This document shows positions 1-5,373 of a DNA stretch of 7,175 nucleotides, piece by piece; the stretch's first letter is position 1, and each line of letters starts with the position of its first letter. Origin of the DNA: Psychrobacter sp. (GTDB lineage: Bacteria > Pseudomonadota > Gammaproteobacteria > Pseudomonadales > Moraxellaceae); contig JARIAA010000092.1 in assembly GCA_029264635.1 (NCBI GenBank), positions 1 to 7,175 on the forward strand, given 5' to 3'. The position numbers were made by a program, and so were the translations under genes. The notes beneath the pieces were generated by a model. The model saw nothing but the letters and a program-made list of their open reading frames with translations, had not been told where the DNA came from and made no database searches.

Positions 1-275
1 ATTATGTCGTTTGGGGTGTCACGCCAGCGTTACATACGCCACTGATGGCTGTCACCAATGCGCTGTCAAGTATTGTGATTGTAGGCGCGATGCTACAGAC
101 GGTCACGATTGAAGGCTCTATGTTCACAGCGACCAGTTTGCTTGGTGCTTTTGCAGTATTTTTAGCCAGTGTCAATATTTTTGGGGGCTTTGCTGTGACT
201 GAGCGTATGCTGGCCATGTTTAAACCTAAAGTAAAAAAAGCACCTGTCACTACTGATGCTGGGGGCGATGTATGA
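1..275 (+). CDS. pntA: NAD(P) transhydrogenase subunit alpha, C-terminal membrane part (5' end outside window)
   Basis: This is the last 90 codons of the alpha subunit of the proton-translocating NAD(P)+ transhydrogenase, which uses the proton gradient to pass hydride from NADH to NADP+ at the inner membrane. The reading frame enters at base 3 with YVVWGVTPALHTPLMAVTNA, nearly identical to the E. coli PntA membrane region as I remember it. Two hydrophobic helices follow, the second ending in SVNIFGGFAVTERMLAMF, the family's typical C-terminus, then a short lysine-rich tail (KPKVKK). The stop TGA (273-275) overlaps the ATG of pntB. Many Moraxellaceae split the alpha subunit into two genes (alpha-1 soluble, alpha-2 membrane). 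The visible part cannot tell a full-length pntA from a separate alpha-2 gene. Confidence 0.95.
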   Translation, partial: YVVWGVTPALHTPLMAVTNALSSIVIVGAMLQTVTIEGSMFTATSLLGAFAVFLASVNIFGGFAVTERMLAMFKPKVKKAPVTTDAGGDV

Positions 276-1672
276 ATAATTTAAGCAATATGATTGCAGC
301 AAACGCTGACTGGTTTTATTTAATTGGTGCCATACTTTTTGTATTAACCCTCCGAGGTCTCTCTAGCCCAAAGACTGCTATTCGTGGTAATCGTTTAGGA
401 ATGATTGCGATGGCGATTGCCGTAGCGACGACATTCTTTTTAGCAGAAGGCCCCGTGCTTTGGTTGATTATCGGAGCGATGATTTTGGGTGCATTAGTTG
501 GCATGTGGAAAGCCAAAACGGTTGCGATGACCCAAATGCCAGAAACGGTCGCTTTAATGCACTCGTTTGTTGGTTTGGCTGCTGTCGCGATTGCTTTAGC
601 AACCGTACTGCATACTGAGCAAGCGCATGGAACAGTGGCACGGTTAGAATTATTTATCGGCTGTTTCATCGGTGCGATTACTTTTTCTGCTTCTGTTTTT
701 GCCTTTGGTAAATTGGCCGCGAAAAGTTGGGCGAAGACAGTTACGGGAGGCTGGGTTAAACCCGTACAAGCGCTTTTATTTATTGCTATGATTGGTTTCG
801 GTGGTGTGTATTTCGTCACTGATTCATTGCCCGCGTTTTATGCCATGGCAGTATTAGCTATAATATTCGGCTGGATGTGGATTGCGCCAATTGGTGGCGG
901 TGATATGCCAGTCGTTGTGTCTCTTCTAAACTCGTTTTCGGGTTGGGCAGCAGCAGGTATTGGCTTTACTCTCGGCAACTCAATGCTGATTATCGCAGGT
1001 TCACTCGTCGGTTCATCTGGTGCGATTTTATCTTATATCATGTGTAAAGCTATGAACCGCTCATTACTCAATGTTTTATTTGGTGGTATGGGTACGTCGG
1101 CAGTCGCGGCGGGCGGTGATGATGGCGCGCCCAAGAACTATAAAGCAGGCTCAGCAGAAGATGCTGGATTCTTAATGGCCAACGCCAGTAGTGTGGTCAT
1201 CGTCCCAGGTTATGGTATGGCGCAAGGCCGCGCTCAAAATTCAGTTAAAGAGCTGTACGAATTACTAAAATCTGAGGGCGTGAACGTTCGCTTTGCTATT
1301 CATCCAGTGGCAGGTCGTATGCCAGGGCACATGAACGTCTTATTGGCTGAAGCAGATGTGCCTTATGATGACATTCTTGAGATGGATGAGATTAATTCGG
1401 ACTTTGCAAGCACGGATGTGGTCTTAATTATTGGTGCCAACGATGTGGTCAATCCCTCTGCGAAAGACGACCCATCGTCACCAATTTTTGGTATGCCTAT
1501 TTTGGAGGTTACTAAAGCCCAGACTGTTATGGTCATCAAACGCTCCATGAGTACGGGTTATGCTGGCCTTGACAACAGTTTGTTCTACATGGATAAAACC
1601 ATGATGATATTCGGTGATGCTAAAAAGATGGTCGAAGAGATGGTACGCAGTATCAATGGCGCAGCTCATTAA
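272..1672 (+). CDS. pntB: NAD(P) transhydrogenase subunit beta
   Basis: Beta subunit of the membrane-bound transhydrogenase. It carries half of the proton channel and the NADP(H)-binding domain III, and so supplies NADPH. At 466 residues it is close to the 462 of E. coli PntB. Residues 1 to about 260 hold a series of hydrophobic helices. MHSFVGL at 96-102 contains H97, which corresponds to the E. coli channel histidine H91, and GGGDMPVVVSLLNSFSGWAA starts at 208. The cytoplasmic NADP site shows VPGYGMAQ (311-318), HPVAGRMPGHMNVLLAEA (344-361), IGANDVVNP (387-395), KRSMSTGYAG (423-432) and FGDAK (447-451), all family signatures. The start is fixed by the ATGA overlap with the preceding alpha gene and a G-rich ribosome binding stretch at 261-266, which suggests translational coupling. 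A terminator lies 40 bases after the stop. Confidence 0.98.
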   Translation: MNNLSNMIAANADWFYLIGAILFVLTLRGLSSPKTAIRGNRLGMIAMAIAVATTFFLAEGPVLWLIIGAMILGALVGMWKAKTVAMTQMPETVALMHSFVGLAAVAIALATVLHTEQAHGTVARLELFIGCFIGAITFSASVFAFGKLAAKSWAKTVTGGWVKPVQALLFIAMIGFGGVYFVTDSLPAFYAMAVLAIIFGWMWIAPIGGGDMPVVVSLLNSFSGWAAAGIGFTLGNSMLIIAGSLVGSSGAILSYIMCKAMNRSLLNVLFGGMGTSAVAAGGDDGAPKNYKAGSAEDAGFLMANASSVVIVPGYGMAQGRAQNSVKELYELLKSEGVNVRFAIHPVAGRMPGHMNVLLAEADVPYDDILEMDEINSDFASTDVVLIIGANDVVNPSAKDDPSSPIFGMPILEVTKAQTVMVIKRSMSTGYAGLDNSLFYMDKTMMIFGDAKKMVEEMVRSINGAAH

Positions 1673-1711
1673 TATCACAGCGTAAAAAACTAACGATGGT
1701 TAACATTCGCT

Positions 1712-1736
1712 AAAAGTCACTCAGGTGGCTTTTTTT
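1712..1736 (+). terminator. Intrinsic terminator after pntB
   Basis: The stem AAAAGTCAC (1712-1720) pairs with GTGGCTTTT (1725-1733) with one T-G wobble around a TCAG tetraloop, and the T run continues to 1736. It is placed to end the pnt transcript. The A/T arms mean it might also work weakly in the other direction. Confidence 0.85.
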
Positions 1737-1813
1737 GCGTTAAGGTATGCAGCATTTACATTCAACTATATCCAATGGTCATTGATAAATAATAATAGTG
1801 AAGAGATATTCTT

Positions 1814-2368
1814 ATGAACATGTTGATACGTTTTTTTATTATGAGCAGTTTGTTAAAGCAGCAACTAAAACAGCAATCCTCGAGCGAGCGTTTGAGTGTG
1901 GAGACTTTGACTGCTCCGATTGTCCGTCATTATCGAATATTACCGCATGACATGGGTTTTCGCGATCATCTACCCAATTATCGTTATTTATCCTTTATTG
2001 AATTAAATGTGACACGCTTGCTAACGTCATGTTGCCATCAAAAAGGCATTAAACCTTTAAACTGGGTTATCGCCATGCAAGAAATGGTTTATTTAAAAGA
2101 GATTAAATTTTTAGATAAAATGATGGTAAATAGTCAGCTTGTTGGCTGGGATAAAAAATATGTTTATTTTGAACATCGCTTTTTTGTGAAAAGCCAGCTC
2201 ATGGGTGTTGGAATGACGAAGTTCGTTTTAAAAGATAAAATCGGTAATAAGTGCACGCCAGATATATTGGACATGGCAGGCGAGCAGTTAACTGACGTTA
2301 TCAACTCGTGGAATAAGCATCAAGTAGCTATCAAATCCGCTCAATCTACTAATTTTACTAAAGTATGA
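1814..2368 (+). CDS. THEM6-like acyl-CoA thioesterase family protein (hotdog fold)
   Basis: A 184-residue protein resembling the bacterial THEM6-like/4HBT thioesterases, small hotdog-fold proteins that usually hydrolyse acyl-CoA thioesters. The actual substrate cannot be read from the sequence. The family-like core runs from VRHYRILPHDMGFRDHLPNYRYLSFIE (about 37-63), where canonical members have a D-x-N-G-H-M-N-N-x-R-Y element. It continues through VIAMQEMVYLKEIKF (85-99) and GWDKKYVYFEHRFF (111-124), the strand pattern typical of this group. The first ~16 residues are hydrophobic (MNMLIRFFIMSSLL) and may be a membrane-associating helix or simply an over-long start; an internal ATG codes for M10. 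The start at 1814 has AAGAGA (1801-1806) upstream. The gene stands alone after the pntB terminator with no clear promoter motif. Family call is from motif recognition only. Confidence 0.7.
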   Translation: MNMLIRFFIMSSLLKQQLKQQSSSERLSVETLTAPIVRHYRILPHDMGFRDHLPNYRYLSFIELNVTRLLTSCCHQKGIKPLNWVIAMQEMVYLKEIKFLDKMMVNSQLVGWDKKYVYFEHRFFVKSQLMGVGMTKFVLKDKIGNKCTPDILDMAGEQLTDVINSWNKHQVAIKSAQSTNFTKV

Positions 2369-2385
2369 GAGTCTGCATAACGAAC

Positions 2386-2396
2386 TTGGCTATAAT
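2386..2396 (+). promoter_or_regulatory. Possible -10 element upstream of iscX
   Basis: A perfect TATAAT at 2391-2396, preceded by TTGGC, lies 18 bases after the stop of the thioesterase-like gene and about 90 bases before the iscX start. The -35 position (about 2368-2373) has no good match to TTGACA. It would give a leader of roughly 85 bases. Confidence 0.3.
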
Positions 2397-2444
2397 CATC
2401 TGGCAAAATTTGGTAGGATAGGGACTATTAAATCTAAAATTAAG

Positions 2445-2473
2445 TTGATAAGATTTTTTCCCAAAATTATAAA
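2445..2473 (+). promoter_or_regulatory. Possible sigma-70 promoter immediately before iscX
   Basis: TTGATA (2445-2450) and TATAAA (2468-2473) each match the consensus in five of six positions and are separated by exactly 17 bases. The predicted transcription start, near 2480, would fall inside the iscX Shine-Dalgarno sequence and leave a leader of about 9 bases. The match may therefore be chance in AT-rich DNA. Confidence 0.3.
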
Positions 2474-2477
2474 AGTT

Positions 2478-2483
2478 AAGGAG
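2478..2483 (+). promoter_or_regulatory. Ribosome binding site of iscX
   Basis: AAGGAG, five bases before the ATG at 2489, is the strongest Shine-Dalgarno match in the window and fixes the start of this small gene. Confidence 0.8.
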
Positions 2484-2488
2484 CCATT

Positions 2489-2698
2489 ATGTCCCCGCAA
2501 AAATTAAAATGGTCAGACAGCCTAGATATCGCTATTGAGCTTTATGAAAAATTCCCAGAAACGGACCCACAATATATACGCTTTACTGACTTGCATCGCT
2601 GGGTAACTGAGCTGGAAGGCTTTGATGATGATCCACAAAAATCAAACGAAGGCATCTTAGAAGCCATTCAGATGAACTGGATCGATGAGGCCGACTAG
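2489..2698 (+). CDS. iscX: Fe-S cluster assembly protein IscX
   Basis: A 69-residue acidic protein of the IscX/YfhJ family (E. coli 66 residues). IscX is a small winged-helix-like protein that binds the cysteine desulfurase IscS and iron, and tunes iron-sulfur cluster assembly in the cytoplasm. Family signatures run the whole length: LKWSDSLDIAIELY (6-19), FPETDPQYIRFTDLHRWV (22-39), FEGFDDDP-type acidic motif seen here as LEGFDDDPQKSNE (42-54), and ILEAIQMNWIDEAD at the end. The acidic patch FDDDP and the C-terminal DEAD are the parts proposed to bind iron and IscS. The start is fixed by AAGGAG at 2478-2483. The gene usually sits at the end of isc operons after fdx; here neither neighbour is an isc gene, although isc genes could lie elsewhere in the genome. 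Confidence 0.95.
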   Translation: MSPQKLKWSDSLDIAIELYEKFPETDPQYIRFTDLHRWVTELEGFDDDPQKSNEGILEAIQMNWIDEAD

Positions 2699-2765
2699 TT
2701 CGACTCTCCTAACATAAATAGCATCTCAAATAAAAAATTGAATAAATAAACAGGATAGAAAGCAC

Positions 2766-3317
2766 ATGACTTCACAAATAAAAGCGCTGTCCGAAGCGAT
2801 AGTTTGCAAGGGTATTAGTGCCCGTACCACCAATAACGCTGAAGTCAGCCATGACACCGCGAAGTTAGGTCGATTGTGGCAAAAGTTTTATCAAAACCAT
2901 GTGGAGCATCTCTCTGAAGGCGAGGATATTTACGGTGTTTATCATAACTATGAGAGCGATGATTTAGTAGGGGCTTTCGATGTGGTAGCCAGCTGGAAGG
3001 TAAAAAGTGAGCCAGTAGAAGGGCAGGATAGTGACGAAGAAAGCACTGAAGACAGCAACGTTCTTAGTGCTAAAAACATCCTTAGCGCTGCTCATTCTAG
3101 CGATGTCGTATCAGTGACTATTCCTGCTGGCAAGTATATGGTGTTCTCTGAAGAAGGGCATATGCCAAATACGGTCATGAATGCTTGGGAGAAGGCTTGG
3201 ACATATTTCAATGACCCAAGCTCTGAGCATACACGCACTTATAATGTCGATTTTGAGCACTATATCGGTGGCAATTTAGAGTATGGGAAAGTAGATCTTT
3301 ATATTGGTATTGAGTAG
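2766..3317 (+). CDS. GyrI-like / AraC effector-binding domain protein, stand-alone
   Basis: A 183-residue protein matching the GyrI-like small-molecule-binding domain (also called the bacterial transcription activator effector-binding domain), without any DNA-binding domain. Recognised pieces are LWQKFYQNHVE (37-47), IYGVYHNYESDDLVGAFDVVASWKV (55-79), VTIPAGKYMVFSEEGHMPNTVMNAWEKAW (117-145) and the C-terminal block RTYNVDFEHYIGG (157-169) plus KVDLYIGIE (175-183), in the family's usual order. Members bind hydrophobic or aromatic ligands, and some inhibit gyrase or hydrolyse compounds; which applies here is unknown. Residues 81-112 form an acidic, Ser/Asp/Glu-rich insert (EGQDSDEESTEDSN) between the two halves, probably a disordered loop. 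The ATG at 2766 has a modest AGGA at 2752-2755. The gene is 67 bases after iscX and may share its transcript. Confidence 0.8.
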   Translation: MTSQIKALSEAIVCKGISARTTNNAEVSHDTAKLGRLWQKFYQNHVEHLSEGEDIYGVYHNYESDDLVGAFDVVASWKVKSEPVEGQDSDEESTEDSNVLSAKNILSAAHSSDVVSVTIPAGKYMVFSEEGHMPNTVMNAWEKAWTYFNDPSSEHTRTYNVDFEHYIGGNLEYGKVDLYIGIE

Positions 3318-3333
3318 ATTATTTAAATATAAG

Positions 3334-3360
3334 GGTGGATTAGCTAAATTGTAATCCACC
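3334..3360. terminator. Perfect inverted repeat between convergent genes, likely bidirectional terminator
   Basis: GGTGGATTA (3334-3342) is perfectly complementary to TAATCCACC (3352-3360) with a 9-base loop. It sits 17 bases after the stop of the effector-binding protein and 25 bases beyond the end of the convergent minus-strand gene. Neither side has an uninterrupted T run (plus: AATCTGATAATTTT; minus: CTTATATTTAAAT), so termination is inferred mainly from position and the stable stem. Confidence 0.55.
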
Positions 3361-3384
3361 AATCTGATAATTTTAAAAATAAAT

Positions 3385-3618
3385 TTAGAACATTAACCTG
3401 CCCGTTTGTCTAACTTCTACATTCACACCTGTTAACTGTTTTAACTCATTTTCTATTTGTGTATGGCGCGTAGCCGTTAGAGGCTTCTGAAAGTAAGTAT
3501 CGATAACAATTTTAAACCCTATAGGCGTAAAGCCTATAATTTGCATCTCGCCGCCGTACTTCTTGATGATTTTATCAATTTCTTCTATATCTTCTTGGCT
3601 ATTATAAACATCTAGCAT
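3385..3618 (-). CDS. Small protein of unknown function
   Basis: A 77-residue frame that I cannot assign to a family. It starts with an acidic helix-like stretch (YNSQEDIEEIDKIIKKYGG, 5-23), followed by strand-like EMQIIGFTPIGFKIVIDTYF (24-43), then a helix (HTQIENELKQLTG, 52-64) and a last strand (VNVEVRQTGRLMF). The alternation suggests a small alpha/beta fold, possibly ferredoxin-like; this is inference. No signal peptide or membrane segment is visible. The ATG at 3618 has only a weak AGAAGT (3628-3633) before it. The frame is open for a further 27 codons upstream to the TAA that ends the previous gene, so the true protein may be longer at its N-terminus or be the detached end of that gene. 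It is last in the minus-strand group. Confidence 0.5.
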   Translation of the reverse strand: MLDVYNSQEDIEEIDKIIKKYGGEMQIIGFTPIGFKIVIDTYFQKPLTATRHTQIENELKQLTGVNVEVRQTGRLMF

Positions 3619-3699
3619 CTGAGCGCGACTTCTATCCGCTATTGGTAATATTTCAATAGCTATGCTAAAGCTGCGCAGCTCGCCTTTTTTAATGACATA

Positions 3700-4119
3700 T
3701 TAGTAACTGTCAGCGACTACATTTTGTCGCGTGACGATAAAATATTTTGGCACACCATCGCCATTACCATAAATGTCAACATAGCTATCACCAAGTTGTG
3801 CTTTTACTTGATCCACGAACTGTTGTACCTCTGCTGAACCATATACCATTTCATGACGATAAATATCGGCGACAGGTCTATTAACGGCATTTGCTAAACT
3901 GACAATATGGTCTGGATAGTCGACATATCGTGGTGTATTGTCGATAAAAACATCAGATTTAGTATCAATTTTTGACCAATCAATATGAATCTTTTTTTGC
4001 TCAACTACCGTACCTGTAGTTTCGGATTTTACTGGTTCGTATGATACGGCGTTAAAGCCATTTAATAGCGCAATCATGAAAACGGTAAAGGCTAGCGTCA
4101 TAGAGTTAAATTGAATCAT
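3700..4119 (-). CDS. Small, possibly exported protein of unknown function
   Basis: A 139-residue protein of no family I recognise. The first ~24 residues (hydrophobic TLAFTVFMIALLNGF at 8-22, then NAVS) look like a signal peptide or membrane anchor but lack the usual positive charge at the N-terminus, so export is only probable. Cleavage near A24 would be reasonable. The mature part is polar: a linker (KSETTGTVVEQKK), an Asp-rich stretch (DWSKIDTKSDVFIDNTPRYV, 47-66), helix-like HIVSLANAVNRPVADIYR (71-88) and VQQFVDQVKAQLG (98-110), then strand-like YVDIYGNGDGVPKYFIVTRQ (113-132). The ATG at 4119 is preceded on the minus strand by GAGGATAGG, a good ribosome binding site. It lies 32 bases after dapE and is likely cotranscribed with it. 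Confidence 0.65.
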   Translation of the reverse strand: MIQFNSMTLAFTVFMIALLNGFNAVSYEPVKSETTGTVVEQKKIHIDWSKIDTKSDVFIDNTPRYVDYPDHIVSLANAVNRPVADIYRHEMVYGSAEVQQFVDQVKAQLGDSYVDIYGNGDGVPKYFIVTRQNVVADSY

Positions 4120-4151
4120 TGCAGCCTATCCTCAAATATTCGATAAAATCT

Positions 4152-5351
4152 TCAATCCAACAACAAATTCTCCAAAATCCCTTCATATATCTGCGCCAAT
4201 TTCCCCAAGTCATCGACTTCGACCTTTTCATCGACTTGATGAATCGTCGCATTACGCACACCCAGCTCAACCACTTGTGCACCTGTAGGGGCGATAAAGC
4301 GTCCGTCTGATGTACCGCCAGAGGTTGATAAGGTAGTGTCGATATCAGTAACCTTTTTAATCGCTTGCTGGCAGGCCGAAACTAATTTGCCTTCTGGGGT
4401 CAAAAATGGCTGACCAGATAATTTCCAATGAATATCATAACTGGCTTTGCTGTTCTCAAAATATTTATCAAAAATAGCATGGGTTTTTGCTTTTAGCTCA
4501 TCTGCGCTTGTTTCTGTAGAAAAGCGGAAATTAAAGATAATTTTTAGCGTTTCAGGGATGACGTTGGTCGCGCCTGTGCCACCATTGATATTAGAGATTT
4601 GCAGGGAAGTTGCAGGGAAATACTCGTTGCCGTTATCCCAAGTGGCGTTGGTTAATTCTGCTAACGCTGCCATTGCCGCATGAATCGGATTGCAAGCCAG
4701 ATGCGGGTAGGCGACATGGCCTTGTTTGCCCGTGACGGTGAGCGTCGCGCCCAATGAGCCGCGGCGACCGTTTTTAATGATATCGCCAAGCGTGTCGGTA
4801 CTTGATGGTTCGCCAACGAGGCAATAGGTAATTTTCTCATTACGCGCTTCTAAGGTTTCAATGACTTTGACCGTGCCATTGATGGACGGGCCTTCTTCAT
4901 CTGAGGTAATAAGCATCGCAATAGAGCCATTATGCTCAGGATGATTGGCAACGAAACGCTCTGCGGCAACGGTAAAGGCGGCTATACCAGTTTTCATATC
5001 AGCAGCACCGCGCGCCCATAAGTAACCGTCAGCGATGGTTGGCGTAAATGGTGGATAGGTCCAATTGTTGACATCGCCCGTTGGCACGACGTCGGTATGA
5101 CCAGCGAAGCAAATAACCGGATCGGTTGTGCCGCGGCGCGCCCATAAGTTTTTGACTTCAGCGTGCTCACCAGTTTTATCTCTATCACCAAAATACATAA
5201 ACTCACAGTCAAATCCTGCTTGTTGCAAGCGTTCAGACAATATATCTTGGCAGCCATCATCATCTGGTGTGACGGAAGGGCGTTCAAGTAGGGCGACGCT
5301 TAAGTCTAAGGCTGCTTGTTGATGGGATGTTTGTTTATTAGCGTTTGACAT
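4152..5351 (-). CDS. dapE: Succinyl-diaminopimelate desuccinylase
   Basis: DapE hydrolyses N-succinyl-L,L-2,6-diaminopimelate to succinate and L,L-diaminopimelate in the cytoplasm, a step of lysine synthesis that also supplies peptidoglycan precursor. It belongs to the dinuclear zinc peptidase family M20. Visible motifs are FAGHTDVVPTGD (82-93; H85 and catalytic-base helper D87), WARGAADMKTG (112-122; bridging D118), TSDEEGP (149-155; catalytic E152 and ligand E153), GEPSS with ligand E181, NGRRGSLGA (194-202), GKQGHVAYPHLACNP (208-222), STSGGTSDGRF (342-352) and NATIHQVDE with ligand H371. The active-site residues up to E181 are offset by a constant 18 from Haemophilus influenzae DapE, so all are present and the N-terminus is about 18 residues longer (399 versus about 377). 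The ATG at 5351 has a strong AAGAAGG (5359-5365). It follows the oxygenase gene by 22 bases. Confidence 0.97.
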   Translation of the reverse strand: MSNANKQTSHQQAALDLSVALLERPSVTPDDDGCQDILSERLQQAGFDCEFMYFGDRDKTGEHAEVKNLWARRGTTDPVICFAGHTDVVPTGDVNNWTYPPFTPTIADGYLWARGAADMKTGIAAFTVAAERFVANHPEHNGSIAMLITSDEEGPSINGTVKVIETLEARNEKITYCLVGEPSSTDTLGDIIKNGRRGSLGATLTVTGKQGHVAYPHLACNPIHAAMAALAELTNATWDNGNEYFPATSLQISNINGGTGATNVIPETLKIIFNFRFSTETSADELKAKTHAIFDKYFENSKASYDIHWKLSGQPFLTPEGKLVSACQQAIKKVTDIDTTLSTSGGTSDGRFIAPTGAQVVELGVRNATIHQVDEKVEVDDLGKLAQIYEGILENLLLD

Positions 5352-5358
5352 GAATAAA

Positions 5359-5365
5359 CCTTCTT
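5359..5365 (-). promoter_or_regulatory. Ribosome binding site of dapE
   Basis: On the minus strand AAGAAGG lies seven bases before the ATG at 5351. It supports the longer DapE N-terminus rather than an internal start. Confidence 0.7.
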
Positions 5366-5373
5366 AATAGTTG

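Noticed and set aside
316..819. Long open frame of 167 codons on the minus strand opposite pntB
   Set aside because: It lies wholly antisense to the strongly conserved pntB membrane region. Its Ala/Thr/Ile/Pro/Lys-rich translation is what the reverse of a hydrophobic coding sequence gives, and no family is recognisable.
1782..1810. TTGATA and GATATT with a 17-base spacer before the thioesterase-like gene
   Set aside because: The -10 is poor and the implied start would lie at or past the start codon.
3669..3680. Perfect 12-base palindrome AGCTGCGCAGCT followed on the plus strand by CGCC and six T
   Set aside because: Considered as a terminator or operator. It lies inside the open stretch before the small unknown protein, the hairpin would have only a short stem with a tiny loop, and no plus-strand gene ends nearby.
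4994..5287. 97-codon minus-strand frame inside dapE
   Set aside because: It is a shifted frame within the fully motif-supported dapE coding sequence.
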